Shown here: piece after piece, positions 1-8,887 of the stretch
Position numbering within the stretch: position 1 is the stretch's first letter
Layout of the letters: every line of letters begins with the position of its first letter
Notes under the pieces: generated by a model
What the model saw: only the letters and a program-made list of their open reading frames with translations
Told to the model about the DNA's origin: nothing
The model's database searches: none
NCBI GenBank assembly: GCA_031546715.1
Contig: JAVBKA010000124.1
Span: 1 to 44,577 of the forward strand
From: JAVBKA01 sp031546715
GTDB lineage: Bacteria > Bacillota > Clostridia > Oscillospirales > UBA929
DNA length: 44,577 bases
Direction of reading: 5' to 3'
Program-made: the position numbers and the translations under genes

Positions 1-262
1 GGAGGGGTGCCCGACGGGCGGGCTGTTAACGCCCAAGGGTTGTTGCAGTGTGGTGTAGGTGCTTCTAGTCGCAACATTGTTCGCCAGAGGTTTCCCAATT
101 CCCCTCTGTGGAGGGGTGCCCGAAGGGCGGGGTGGTTACGCCCGAGGTTTGTTGCACCTTTGGTGTAATCGCAGATTTTTCTCAGTCCCGCTCATGCCGC
201 GGTGGCACTTCCTTTACGAAGGGTGGTAAAGGAAGCAAAGCACCCTTTTTCGTGCTATTCGA
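1..262. repeat. Dispersed repeat island at window start (elements B and C)
   Basis: This stretch holds no convincing gene. Bases 1-35 are the tail of one short GC-rich repeat (here 'element B') and 97-141 are a full copy: a CCCCTC-tgtg-GAGGGG hairpin followed by a GCCC-gaag-GGGC hairpin and GGGGTGGT. Bases 187-262 are a copy of a second repeat ('element C', CTCATGCCGCGG followed by an ACTTCCTTTACGAAGGG segment). Both recur many times in the window's intergenic regions. Bases 263-419 show no recognisable element. A reading frame through the island translates the repeats (MEGCPKGG...) and has no gene-like features. Confidence 0.8.
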
Positions 263-419
263 AGTGACTTGCGTATTGCGCCCGCACTCGCGGCTATCCT
301 GCCTCTGTCGCTGTCACGTTCGTCACCGCGGTTGTGTTCTACGACCGCTGCTCCGCGCTACGTGGTGGTGTGTTGTGGGTTGCTATTGTGGTTGCGGCGT
401 TGCACATTTACTCACCTAT

Positions 420-620
420 AATCTATCCACAAAATCTTGATATGTGTATAACCTTATCCACAGGCAAAATCCCATTGTGGAATGGTGTGGATAAAAGTAC
501 CACTTATTCACAATCTATCCTTTGGTGTAAAACCTTGTCACAACTGGGGTTGGTGACTTATCCAGAAATCCACACTCCTACTACTGCTACTACTAAACTA
601 CAATATATATGTTTATTTTA
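420..620. other. oriC: Replication origin oriC (DnaA-box cluster plus unwinding region)
   Basis: Perfect DnaA boxes (TTATNCACA) lie at 454-462 (+), 443-451 (-), 486-494 (-) and 504-512 (+). One-mismatch boxes are at 423-431 and 558-566, and a weaker one at 566-574. Directly after the last boxes, 578-595 reads CTACTACTGCTACTACTA, six triplets matching the DnaA-trio motif (3'-[G/A]AT-5' on the complementary strand) of the Bacillus subtilis basal unwinding system. An AT-rich stretch follows at 601-620 and then dnaN. The order boxes, trio, AT-rich matches the dnaA-dnaN intergenic oriC of Firmicutes. dnaA itself is not in the window and should lie just upstream. Confidence 0.9.
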
Positions 621-633
621 AGGAGAATATGCT

Positions 634-1752
634 ATGAAATTTTCGTGTGAACGAGATATTCTTGTGGATGCTTTGACGATTGCCGCAAGAGCGGTGTCGT
701 CCCATGCTAATATAGATGTGCTTAAAGGCATTTTGATTGACACTGGGGACGGTTACATCAGCGTCATTGGCAACGACATGGAAATCGCTATGCAGTCTAC
801 TGTTGAGGCTGATGTGTCTGAGCATGGAGTATGTGTCTTAGACGCTAAGATGATACTGGACATCGTGCGCAAGCTCCCTAGTGAACGTATATTTTTTGAA
901 GTTGACAGCCATTATCAGACAGTTATTACCTGTCTTTTAAGTGAATTCACCATTATGGCTCTTCCAGCGGACAAATATCCGTCAATTCCTGAGGTTTCGG
1001 GGTTAAAACAACTTGAAATTTCTCAAAAGGTGCTAAAAAAGCAGCTTGAGCATACTGTTTTTGCTGTCAGTGATAACGAAGCTAAGATGGTTCATACTGG
1101 TGCTCTCTTTGATGTGGAAAACAACAAGCTCACTATTGTCGCTCTTGACGGTCACAGACTTGCCCTTAGTCGAGAGGACGTTGAAACGGACGAAGAGTGC
1201 TATTTTGTCGTACCTGCCGTAACGCTTCGGGAGCTGATTCGTATATTGTCCGACGAAGAGGACGCTAAGATTAAGCTCCATGTTGGCTCGCGGCACATAC
1301 TGTTTGAGCTTGCTAATATGACTGTTGTCACACGTTTGCTGGACGGCGAATTTTTAAAATATAAGTCCACAATTCCAAAAACGGGCACAATAAAGGCCAC
1401 TGTAAACGTTCGAGCAATGATTCAGTCTGTTGAGCGGGTATCGCTTTTAATAAGCGAAAAGCTGAAAAACCCTATTAAGTTGATTCTTTCAGAAAATACC
1501 ATCAATATTTCATGCATAACCGCTATGGGCAGAGCTATTGACGAATGCCCCTGCGTGTGCGAAGGTGAGCTGGAGGTGGGATTTAACAACCGCTACGTGC
1601 TAGACGCTCTGAGGCATGTGCCGGACGATGAAATCGAGATTGTATCCGCCGGACCTCTCGCACCCTGCGTGCTAAAGCCTGTGGGCAGTACTGATATTTT
1701 GCAAGATTCGTATCTATTTATGGTTTTACCCGTCCGTCTACGTGCAGAATGA
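634..1752 (+). CDS. dnaN: DNA polymerase III subunit beta (sliding clamp)
   Basis: The sliding clamp is a ring-shaped dimer that tethers the replicative polymerase to DNA. The 372-residue length is typical. The N-terminus (MKFSCERDILVDALTIAARAVSS) and the C-terminal MVLPVRLR-type ending fit the family, whose end helps form the partner-binding cleft. The ATG at 634 has an AAGGAG ribosome binding site at 620-625, eight bases away. The stop overlaps the recF start by four bases (ATGA), so the two are translationally coupled. The small S4-domain gene rlbA/yaaA that often sits between dnaN and recF is absent. The gene starts immediately after the AT-rich end of oriC. Confidence 0.97.
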   Translation: MKFSCERDILVDALTIAARAVSSHANIDVLKGILIDTGDGYISVIGNDMEIAMQSTVEADVSEHGVCVLDAKMILDIVRKLPSERIFFEVDSHYQTVITCLLSEFTIMALPADKYPSIPEVSGLKQLEISQKVLKKQLEHTVFAVSDNEAKMVHTGALFDVENNKLTIVALDGHRLALSREDVETDEECYFVVPAVTLRELIRILSDEEDAKIKLHVGSRHILFELANMTVVTRLLDGEFLKYKSTIPKTGTIKATVNVRAMIQSVERVSLLISEKLKNPIKLILSENTINISCITAMGRAIDECPCVCEGELEVGFNNRYVLDALRHVPDDEIEIVSAGPLAPCVLKPVGSTDILQDSYLFMVLPVRLRAE

Positions 1753-2840
1753 TTCTTAACAGCATATTTCTTAAGGATTTTCGATGTTATACTCAACAGA
1801 CATATGACTTTTCCCCCGCAATCAACGTTATTACAGGGGAAAACGGTACAGGCAAGACGTCCTTGCTGGAGGCTATCGGTTTTATGTCCGCCGCCCGCTC
1901 CTTTAGAACGATTCGTGAGCGTGAGTTAATACGATTTGGTCAGCAAAGTGCATTTTTAAGTGCAAAAGTTGCGGACAGTGAGGCTTCTACTCATGAAACC
2001 ACTGTTGAAATCGTATTTTTTACCAACAAGCGGCGTGAAATATACATCAACAGCGGTAAGCTGGAATCTCCCAGAGAATTATTGGGAGCGTTACCCTCAA
2101 TCCTTTTTTCCCCGGAGGACTTAAATCTGCTGAGAGGCGTTCCGGGTGAAAGGCGAAGATTTTTAGATATTTCACTGTGCCAGCTAAAGCCTGCGTATAT
2201 GTCTGCACTTTCAAAGTATCGCAAGCTGTTGGACGGTAAAAATATATTGTTACGGCAAATTTCCGAAAAGCCGTCATTTAAACAGGCACTGCCTGACTTT
2301 AACGGAAGGCTTGCGGAAACGGGAGCATATTTGTCCACTGAAAGAGCCGCTTTTGTGGCTACGCTAAACAAACACGCAGAAAAACATCACTCAGAGATTT
2401 CCGGTGGCAAGGAACATATCAGCTTTGTTTTTCAAAGTCACGCAATGGAAGCGGACAAAACTCTGCTGGCACTGGAGGCGAAACAGGAAGCTGAGCTTGC
2501 TCAGCGTCAATGCCTTGTGGGAGCACATCGGGACGATATTGACGCCTTGTACAGCTCCGAGGGCGCAGCTCAAAAAAGCCTGAAAAGCTACGGCAGTCAA
2601 GGTCAAACCAGAACGGCGGGAATCGCGCTGAAAATGGCTCAGCGTGACGTATTTAGCTCAGTACTTGGCTATTCGCCGCTGTTACTACTAGACGACGTTC
2701 TTAGCGAGCTAGACAGACCACGTCAGGATTATATCCTTCACAATATTTCAGGAGGTCAGGTATTTATAACCTGCTGCGACCCTGAACGGCTTACTCAAAT
2801 GGGTAAAAATATTGTGGTTTCTATAGTAAGTGCGGATTAA
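1749..2840 (+). CDS. recF: DNA replication and repair protein RecF
   Basis: RecF is an SMC-like ABC ATPase that binds gapped DNA and, with RecO and RecR, loads RecA at stalled forks. The 363-residue length is usual. Walker A is GENGTGKT at residues 30-37. The ABC signature region lies near SYGSQGQTRT in the C-terminal third, followed by Walker B LLLLDDVLSELD. The AHRDD segment before the signature is also typical of RecF. The ATG overlaps the dnaN stop. A strongly folded spacer (2837-2937) follows before remB. Confidence 0.97.
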   Translation: MILNSIFLKDFRCYTQQTYDFSPAINVITGENGTGKTSLLEAIGFMSAARSFRTIRERELIRFGQQSAFLSAKVADSEASTHETTVEIVFFTNKRREIYINSGKLESPRELLGALPSILFSPEDLNLLRGVPGERRRFLDISLCQLKPAYMSALSKYRKLLDGKNILLRQISEKPSFKQALPDFNGRLAETGAYLSTERAAFVATLNKHAEKHHSEISGGKEHISFVFQSHAMEADKTLLALEAKQEAELAQRQCLVGAHRDDIDALYSSEGAAQKSLKSYGSQGQTRTAGIALKMAQRDVFSSVLGYSPLLLLDDVLSELDRPRQDYILHNISGGQVFITCCDPERLTQMGKNIVVSIVSAD

Positions 2841-2937
2841 CCCGGTAGTAAAAATTTGCTTGCAAATTTTTACGAAAAGCGCAGGCACTCAGCTATGCCT
2901 TCCAAGGCATTGCTGGGTGGCGGAGCGACAGGGTTAA
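2837..2937 (+). other. Folded recF-remB spacer with nested inverted repeats
   Basis: The ends pair as TTAACCC (2837-2843, overlapping the recF stop) with GGGTTAA (2931-2937). Inside are a perfect 12-bp hairpin with a 2-base loop (2848-2859 with 2862-2873, GTAAAAATTTGC) and a second hairpin at about 2886-2919 (CACTCAGC..ATGCCTT-cc-AAGGCAT..GCTGGGTG). The result would be a closed multi-arm fold. It lacks a terminal T-run, so it is not a classical terminator. I saw no second copy in the window. It may be an RNA processing or attenuation structure, or a small non-autonomous insertion. Confidence 0.6.
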
Positions 2938-2993
2938 GGGAGCATGATAATACAGAACTGCTAATCTTTACTTTCTATAGAAAGGTCGTAGCC

Positions 2994-3242
2994 ATGTATT
3001 TGCATATCGGTTCGGATGTTGTTGTTAGCAGTGAGGACATTGTGGGCGTTTTTGACTTGGATAATATCAGCGTTTCCAAGCGTTCTGTTGCATATTTGAA
3101 TGCGGCGGAAAAAAAGGGTCAGGTGCTTATGGTAGGAGTGGATATCCCGAAATCAGCAGTGATTTGCGTAAATGCGGGTGTGCAGACGGTGTATCTTACA
3201 CAAATAGCCTCAGCGACGATTTTAAAAAGGTTTTTTTCTTGA
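2994..3242 (+). CDS. remB: RemB-like DUF370 protein (extracellular matrix regulator family)
   Basis: This 82-residue protein starts MYLHIGSDVVVSSEDIVGVFDLDN and matches the DUF370 family. In Bacillus subtilis the member between recF and gyrB (YaaB/RemB) influences biofilm matrix genes; its relative RemA is a DNA-binding regulator. The ATG at 2994 is chosen because the family begins at this Met-Tyr-Leu-His; the in-frame extension upstream would translate the folded spacer. An AAAGG-type ribosome binding site lies about ten bases upstream. Position between recF and gyrB supports the call. Regulatory function in this organism is inferred from the family. Confidence 0.85.
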   Translation: MYLHIGSDVVVSSEDIVGVFDLDNISVSKRSVAYLNAAEKKGQVLMVGVDIPKSAVICVNAGVQTVYLTQIASATILKRFFS

Positions 3243-3292
3243 ATATCTTGTTTTTTAAAAATTGATATTTTTTCACATCAGTTGACGGAGGA

Positions 3293-3429
3293 ACCACCCC
3301 GCCAACTGCGGTTGTCACCCCTCCACAGAGGGCAGTAAGGTGGTTCGGAGATTAACTCCCCTCTGTAGAGAGGTGACATCGTTTCCAATTCCCCTCTGTG
3401 GAGGGGTGGCGCGAAGCGACGGGGTGGTC
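3293..3429. repeat. Composite element B repeat upstream of gyrB
   Basis: Three repeat parts lie together: an inverted copy (ACCACCCCGCC-aact-GCGG..CACCCCTCC), a central CCCCTCTGTAGAG part, and a direct copy with hairpin CGC-gaa-GCG and GGGGTGGT. The same three-part composite recurs at 24791-24926, so it behaves as a unit. The second hairpin keeps pairing although its bases differ from other B copies. It occupies most of the spacer before the gyrB ribosome binding site. Confidence 0.8.
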
Positions 3430-3498
3430 ACTTCCAAGGCAACATTTTTGCAAGCATGGCGAATAGCTTTTCACAGCCAATATAGGAGGTCAATACAC

Positions 3499-5436
3499 TT
3501 GACAGAACAAAACAATCAAAACTATGATGCGTCAAATATTCAGATTTTAGAGGGTCTTGAGGCAGTCAGAAAACGTCCGGGCATGTACATCGGCACTACA
3601 TCGATTCAAGGGCTGCACCATTTGGTATACGAAATTGTGGACAATGCCATTGACGAAGCGTTGGCAGGGTATTGCACGGATATTATCGTAACCATCCATA
3701 AGGATAACTCCGTTTCAGTTTCCGATAACGGTCGTGGTATACCAACAGGTACTCATGCTAACGGTATGAGTGCCGCTGAGGTCGTATTTACAATTCTTCA
3801 TGCCGGCGGTAAGTTCGGCGGTGGAGGTTATAAGGTCGCGGGCGGTCTTCACGGTGTTGGCGCCAGCGTTGTAAATGCGCTATCAGAGTGGACAAAGGTG
3901 CGGATTTTCAACGAAGGTCATGAGCATTTTATGAGCTTTGCCAGAGGCGATACCACTGAGCTGCTGCGCAAGGTCGGTGAGTCGGACAAACACGGCACAA
4001 TTGTCACCTTTAAGCCTGACGCAACTATTTTTGAGGAAATTGTTTTTGAATTTGAAACCCTCGAATCACGCCTTCGTCAGCAGGCATTTCTTAATGCCGG
4101 ACTTAGAATCGGATTAATTGATGAGCGTGAAACCACCGAGGACGGCGGCTCTAAGCACTCAGATTTTTGCTATGAGGGTGGAATACGCTCCTTTGTTGAG
4201 TGGATTAACCGCAATAAATCGCCAATACATCAGCAGGTGTTGCATTTTTCTATTGAACGCGATAATTCTACCGCAGAGGTAGCCTTTCAGTATAATGACA
4301 GCTATAGTGAAAATATTTTGTCATTTGCCAACAATATCGCCACAACAGAGGGCGGTATGCATGAAACAGGCTTTAAGGCTGCTATAACTCGTGTCCTCAG
4401 TGCCTATGGTACACGGTCAAAGCTGCTGAAGGAGGACGAAAAGCTTACAGGTGAGGACGTCCGTGAGGGTATAACGGCGGTTATAAGTGTAAAGCTAATG
4501 GATGCGCAGTTTGAAGGGCAAACGAAAACTAAGCTTGGTAACTCCGAAATTCGTACACTGGTGGATAACTTGATAACCGAGAAAATGACAGATTTTCTTG
4601 AGGAGAATCCAGGGGTAGGGAAGTCAATCCTTGAAAAATCCTTGCTTGCGTCACGAGCCAGAGAAGCCGCCCGTAAGGCTAAGGAGCTTACCCGCAGAAA
4701 ATCAGCACTGGACTCCGCATCGCTGCCCGGCAAGCTTGCAGACTGTAACGAAAGCGACCCTCAGTTTACAGAGGTGTATCTGGTTGAGGGAGACTCCGCA
4801 GGCGGCAGTGCAAAGGGCGGTCGTGATAGTCGATATCAGGCAATTCTTCCGCTTTGGGGTAAAATGCTCAACGTTGAGAAGTCAAGGCTTGATAAGGTTT
4901 ACGGAAATGAGAAGTTGATTCCTGTTATAACTGCGTTGGGCGCGGGAATTGGTGACGAATTTGATATAACGAAGCTGCGTTACGGTAAAATTATTCTAAT
5001 GGCAGATGCTGACGTTGACGGTAGCCATATCCGCACACTGCTTTTGACATTTTTCTTTAGGTTTATGCGCCCGCTGATTGACAACGGTCATATATACATC
5101 GCACAGCCGCCGCTGTACAAGATTAGCAGAGGTAAGCAGGTAAAATATGCATATAATGATAAAGAACGCGACCAGTATTTAGACGAAATTTCAGGCGGGG
5201 ACGATGCGATTCGTAATCGAATTGACGTTTCACGAAATAAGGGTCTTGGTGAGATGGATGCTTCGGAGCTTTGGGAGACTACTATGCACCCCGAAAAGCG
5301 CACGCTTTTGCGAGTTATGATTGATGACGCTATCAGCGCAGACCAGACGTTTACGATTTTGATGGGAGATAAAGTAGAACCCAGACGTGAATTTATAGAA
5401 ACCCACGCCAAATACGTCACAAACCTAGATATCTAG
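3499..5436 (+). CDS. gyrB: DNA gyrase subunit B
   Basis: GyrB is the ATPase subunit of the type II topoisomerase that introduces negative supercoils. The 645-residue protein has the GHKL ATPase motifs near the N-terminus (VDNAIDEALAGYC, DNGRGIP, GLHGVGASVVNALS), the TOPRIM acidic residues in EVYLVEGDSAGGSAKGG and DADVDGSHIRTLLLTFFFR, and the RYKGLGEM-like segment (NKGLGEMDASELWETTM). I choose the TTG at 3499 because AGGAGGT (3484-3490) lies eight bases upstream and the sequence before it is element B repeat. gyrA does not follow, unlike in many Firmicutes. Confidence 0.96.
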   Translation: MTEQNNQNYDASNIQILEGLEAVRKRPGMYIGTTSIQGLHHLVYEIVDNAIDEALAGYCTDIIVTIHKDNSVSVSDNGRGIPTGTHANGMSAAEVVFTILHAGGKFGGGGYKVAGGLHGVGASVVNALSEWTKVRIFNEGHEHFMSFARGDTTELLRKVGESDKHGTIVTFKPDATIFEEIVFEFETLESRLRQQAFLNAGLRIGLIDERETTEDGGSKHSDFCYEGGIRSFVEWINRNKSPIHQQVLHFSIERDNSTAEVAFQYNDSYSENILSFANNIATTEGGMHETGFKAAITRVLSAYGTRSKLLKEDEKLTGEDVREGITAVISVKLMDAQFEGQTKTKLGNSEIRTLVDNLITEKMTDFLEENPGVGKSILEKSLLASRAREAARKAKELTRRKSALDSASLPGKLADCNESDPQFTEVYLVEGDSAGGSAKGGRDSRYQAILPLWGKMLNVEKSRLDKVYGNEKLIPVITALGAGIGDEFDITKLRYGKIILMADADVDGSHIRTLLLTFFFRFMRPLIDNGHIYIAQPPLYKISRGKQVKYAYNDKERDQYLDEISGGDDAIRNRIDVSRNKGLGEMDASELWETTMHPEKRTLLRVMIDDAISADQTFTILMGDKVEPRREFIETHAKYVTNLDI

Positions 5437-5439
5437 TAC

Positions 5440-5587
5440 AAAAGTTTTGCTTGAGCTTTTTCAAAAGCTTACGGATTTTTAAGGCAGAGCCTTAAATCGA
5501 GCCTCGCAAGGCTCGAAACCCATCCCTGAGCCGCGCGAACCAAAAAGTCGTAAGAAGAACGCAACACAGCGCAGGGTTGTTGCGCAT
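5440..5587 (+). repeat. Element A copy A1 (multi-hairpin repeat) after gyrB
   Basis: One of eight copies of a ~150-bp repeat. It begins AAAAGTTTTGCTTGAGC four bases after the gyrB stop. Successive hairpins are GAGCTTTT-tc-AAAAGCTt, TTTAAGGC-aga-GCCTTAAA, CGAGCCT-cgca-AGGCTCG, and a terminal CGCAAC..GTTGCG arm. A conserved GAGCCGCGCGAACCAAA segment separates the third and fourth hairpins. Confidence 0.88.
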
Positions 5588-5965
5588 GTCCCCTTTTGGG
5601 GGGGGTGCGGTGCGTGGACAGGAACGGCGGTGCGCCGAGGACGTCGCACCCTACGAACGGTGCTTTGTTGTGTTTTGGGTTGCGATTAATCAATGTAATT
5701 TGCGGGTATGTTTTGGGGGTTACCACCCCGCCCTTTGGGCACCACTCCACAGAGGGGAATTTGAGTGCGGGTTTTGCTGCATCTTCGGTGAATCGGCGTA
5801 GGGGCGAACTTTGTTCGCCCGAGGGTTTGCATAACATTCGGCGGTTTCTCGTAGGGCAAGGGCTCTGCTCTTGCCCTCCTCTAAGGCGTTGCTGTGTTGT
5901 GGGTTTTACCACCGCACCCAAATTCCCCTCTGTGGAGGGGTGCCCGAAGGGCGGGGTGGTACCCA
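5588..5965. repeat. Mixed repeat island between gyrB and trkA
   Basis: No gene is visible. It holds 'element D' (GCGCCGAGGACGTCGCACCC, 5633-5665), an inverted element B (about 5726-5765), hairpins GGGGCGAAC-ttt-GTTCGCCC (about 5801-5820) and GGGCAAGGGCTC..CTTGCCC (about 5852-5877), and a direct element B (5922-5965). The same kinds recur at 35705-36235 and 42484-43116. Reading frames on both strands are translations of these repeats. Confidence 0.8.
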
Positions 5966-6050
5966 ACGTTACCCTAGCGTCACCTCAAGGCGTACCAATA
6001 GTTACAAAACAAATTCCAATATCTTTTAATATAAAAAAAGTGGTGTAGTA

Positions 6051-7406
6051 GTGAAAATTATAATAGTGGGCGATGGTAAGGTTGGGCATACTCTTGCGGA
6101 GCAGTTGTCTCGGGATAAGCATGATGTGGTTATCATTGATAAGGACGAAGTTCCGCTTCGTAAGGCGATGGAACATCTTGATGTACTGACAATCAAGGGA
6201 AACGGAATGCGTTCCACCATACTAAAAGAAGCAGGGGTTGCGGATTGCGACATTTTAATCGCCGCCACCAGCACTGACGAAATGAATATGGTTTGCTGTC
6301 TTACGGCAAAAAAGCTGGGGGCAAAGTATACAGTCGCCCGAATACGTGACCCAGAGTATGCTCGTGATGTGAGCATGATTAAGCGTGAGCTGGACATAAA
6401 CACTGTCATAAATCCCGAACAAACCACCGCTTCGGAAATCTCCCGAACTTTGCGATTTCCAGGGGTTATCAATCTGGAGGCATTTGCAAAAGGGCGAGTG
6501 GAAATGGTCGGCTTTGTGGTCAATGAGGGCGATATCGTCTGCGGCGTGAAGCTGTCCTCCTTGAAAAAGCGTATTTCTGCGGCCATACTGTTTTGTGCCT
6601 GTGAGCGGGACGGTCAGGTGTATATTCCCAACGGCGAAAGCATATTCCAAGAGGGCGACCGCATATATGTTATAGGCGAACCTGTGGACATCATGCACTT
6701 TTTCAAGTCCATCGGACGAAACACTGCCCGCATGAAGGACGCTATTATCGTCGGCGGAGGAAAAATTGCCCAGTATTTAGCGTCATTTTTAATAAAAACA
6801 GGTGTCAGAGTTAAGCTCATTGAGGTTGACGAAGAACGTTGCCGCGAGCTGTCTGACGTCTTGCCCGAAGCGGTGGTTATTAACGCCGACGGTACTGATT
6901 TAGAGGTTTTAGAGTCTGAAAATTTTGCCAAGGCGGACGCCTTTGTGTCCCTGACAAACCGTGATGAGGACAACCTGATGATTGCCCTTTGCGCAATGCA
7001 AAACGGCGTTTCAAGAGTCGTGGCGAAGAGTAACAGACAAAACTATATTCCTGTGGTACACTCCCTAGGGCTTGACTGCGTTGTCAGCCCCAAAATGCTC
7101 ACTGCAAACCAGATTATCCACTTAATCCGCGGTATGCAAAACTCTGAGGGCAGTATCATGGAAACTTTGTACCCCATCGTTGGCGGACAGGCTGAGGCAA
7201 TGGAGTTTTCTGTTACGGCAGGAACTCCGTACTTAAACACTCAGTTTAAGTCACTAAAAATGAAAAAGAACGTACTAATTGCAACAATTGTACGCCACGG
7301 CAGAATTATAGTCCCGACAGGTACGGATTTTTACGAAGAAGGCGACAATCTAGTAATTGTCACGAAAAACCTTAGCGCAGTCGAAATATCTGATATTTTT
7401 GAGTAG
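6051..7406 (+). CDS. trkA: Trk potassium uptake regulatory subunit TrkA
   Basis: TrkA is the cytosolic NAD(H)/nucleotide-binding gating subunit of the Trk potassium channel-like importer. The 451 residues form two tandem RCK units, each a Rossmann-fold RCK_N plus RCK_C: the first begins MKIIIVGDGKVGHTLAEQL, the second AIIVGGGKIAQYLASFL near residue 226. The double-unit length is typical. The GTG at 6051 places the first beta strand at the N-terminus; no strong ribosome binding site is visible. trkH follows after 14 bases, so the two form an operon. In Firmicutes, RCK_C domains of potassium transporters often bind c-di-AMP; GdpP is encoded at 15283-17280. Confidence 0.94.
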   Translation: MKIIIVGDGKVGHTLAEQLSRDKHDVVIIDKDEVPLRKAMEHLDVLTIKGNGMRSTILKEAGVADCDILIAATSTDEMNMVCCLTAKKLGAKYTVARIRDPEYARDVSMIKRELDINTVINPEQTTASEISRTLRFPGVINLEAFAKGRVEMVGFVVNEGDIVCGVKLSSLKKRISAAILFCACERDGQVYIPNGESIFQEGDRIYVIGEPVDIMHFFKSIGRNTARMKDAIIVGGGKIAQYLASFLIKTGVRVKLIEVDEERCRELSDVLPEAVVINADGTDLEVLESENFAKADAFVSLTNRDEDNLMIALCAMQNGVSRVVAKSNRQNYIPVVHSLGLDCVVSPKMLTANQIIHLIRGMQNSEGSIMETLYPIVGGQAEAMEFSVTAGTPYLNTQFKSLKMKKNVLIATIVRHGRIIVPTGTDFYEEGDNLVIVTKNLSAVEISDIFE

Positions 7407-7420
7407 GTTGACAATTATTT

Positions 7421-8887
7421 ATGAAAGTCAAGCTGGTTTTAAAGGTTCTCGGCAGGATTTTGATTGTTGAAGCAGTGGTTATGCTGCTTCCAATTGCCGT
7501 TTCGCTCTATTACAGGGAAAATGACTGGCACGCATTTTTGTTGCCTGCACTCTCGGCCGCCGTTGTTGGACTTGCCCTGTCGTTTCTAACGCGCAAAACG
7601 AAGCCCGGTATTCACGCCCGAGAAGGCTTTGTAATAGTGGGTACGGCGTGGCTTTCTATGTCGTTAATCGGTGCGCTGCCGTTCTTTATTTCAGGGGAAA
7701 TTCCAAATTATATAGACTGCGTTTTTGAAACAATTTCAGGCTTTACAACCGCAGGTTCGTCCATTTTAACAAACGTTGAAGCACTTTCAAGAGGACTACT
7801 TTTTTGGCGCAGTTTGACCCAATGGATTGGCGGTATGGGCGTACTTATTCTGTTTTTAGCGTTGCTACCGTCACTGGGAGAGCGTTCCATTCAGCTTATG
7901 CGCGCGGAAGCTCCTGGTCCGACAGTTACAAAAATTGTGCCGAGAATTGACGCGTCCGCGAAAATTCTGTATATTATCTACTTTGTCCTGACTCTTGCCA
8001 TGATAATTGCCCTAGTTGTTGCAGGAATGCCGGTGTTTGACAGCGTAAACCATGCGCTTGCAACGGCAGGGACAGGCGGATTTTCTATAAAAAACGCCAG
8101 CATTGGGTATTATAACAACCCTGTTATAAACGTTATTATAGCGACATTTATGATTATTTTTGGCGTAAACTTTTCCATATATTTCTACATTATAAAGCGC
8201 AAATTCAGAGAAGCTTCGGGAAATACGGAGCTTAAAGCCTATATCGGTATAATAGTGGCGGCAGTTGTGATGATTGCCATTGACGTTCTAGCGTCAAATC
8301 CAAGCCCTGACCCCAGTATCCAAGGCATCGGCTCGGCGTTGAACCATGCATATTTCCAAGTGGCGTCAATTATAACAACCACAGGCTTCGCCTCTACGAA
8401 CTTTGAGCTTTGGCCTACGTTTTCTAAGATGATTATTATTTTTCTAATGTTCGTGGGAGCAAGCGCAGGAAGCACCAGCGGCGGTATTAAAGTCAGCCGT
8501 GTGGTCATTTTGGTGAAGGCGTCATATCGGGATTTGAAGAAAATATTGCACCCACGTTCTGTTAATACTGTGCGGCTTGATAAGAAGTCCGTTTCCGAAG
8601 AAGTCGTCAGCGGCGTTGTAGTATTTTTTACGATGTACATGCTTGTAATTCTCGTTGCGTCTCTGGTAATCTCCCTAGACCACAAAGACCTAATCACCAC
8701 CACCACGGCAGTACTAGCATGTATCTCAAACATAGGCCCCGGTCTCGGCGAAGTAGGCCCCATAGGCAACTTCTCCGAATTCTCCCAACTCTCAAAAGTT
8801 ACCCTCTCCCTATGTATGCTAATCGGCAGACTAGAAATTTTACCAATCTTGGTACTGTTTTTACCCGCTTCATGGAAAAAGAATTAG
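7421..8887 (+). CDS. trkH: Trk potassium uptake transmembrane subunit TrkH
   Basis: TrkH is the membrane pore subunit of Trk potassium uptake, built from four M1-P-M2 repeats. The 488-residue protein is strongly hydrophobic throughout and carries filter-like loops such as ETISGFTTAGSS, NHALATAGTGGFS and TTTGFAS, as well as MFVGASAGSTSGGIKVSR. The ATG at 7421 lies 14 bases after trkA. The length matches the family. There are no frameshifts. A repeat island follows the stop. Confidence 0.95.
   Translation: MKVKLVLKVLGRILIVEAVVMLLPIAVSLYYRENDWHAFLLPALSAAVVGLALSFLTRKTKPGIHAREGFVIVGTAWLSMSLIGALPFFISGEIPNYIDCVFETISGFTTAGSSILTNVEALSRGLLFWRSLTQWIGGMGVLILFLALLPSLGERSIQLMRAEAPGPTVTKIVPRIDASAKILYIIYFVLTLAMIIALVVAGMPVFDSVNHALATAGTGGFSIKNASIGYYNNPVINVIIATFMIIFGVNFSIYFYIIKRKFREASGNTELKAYIGIIVAAVVMIAIDVLASNPSPDPSIQGIGSALNHAYFQVASIITTTGFASTNFELWPTFSKMIIIFLMFVGASAGSTSGGIKVSRVVILVKASYRDLKKILHPRSVNTVRLDKKSVSEEVVSGVVVFFTMYMLVILVASLVISLDHKDLITTTTAVLACISNIGPGLGEVGPIGNFSEFSQLSKVTLSLCMLIGRLEILPILVLFLPASWKKN

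Noticed and set aside
108..621. Overlapping reading frames of about 100 codons before dnaN
   Set aside because: They translate element B/C repeats and the DnaA boxes of oriC, with no ribosome binding site or protein-like composition.
3340..3498. Longer GyrB N-terminus from 3340
   Set aside because: The extra 53 codons lie in the element B composite; AGGAGGT before the TTG at 3499 and family length fix the start.
4404..4733. Long frames antisense to gyrB, recF, trkA and other conserved genes
   Set aside because: They are shadows of strongly conserved genes.
5469..6048. Frames of 150-165 codons between gyrB and trkA
   Set aside because: They consist of translated repeats on both strands; the same peptide strings reappear at every island.
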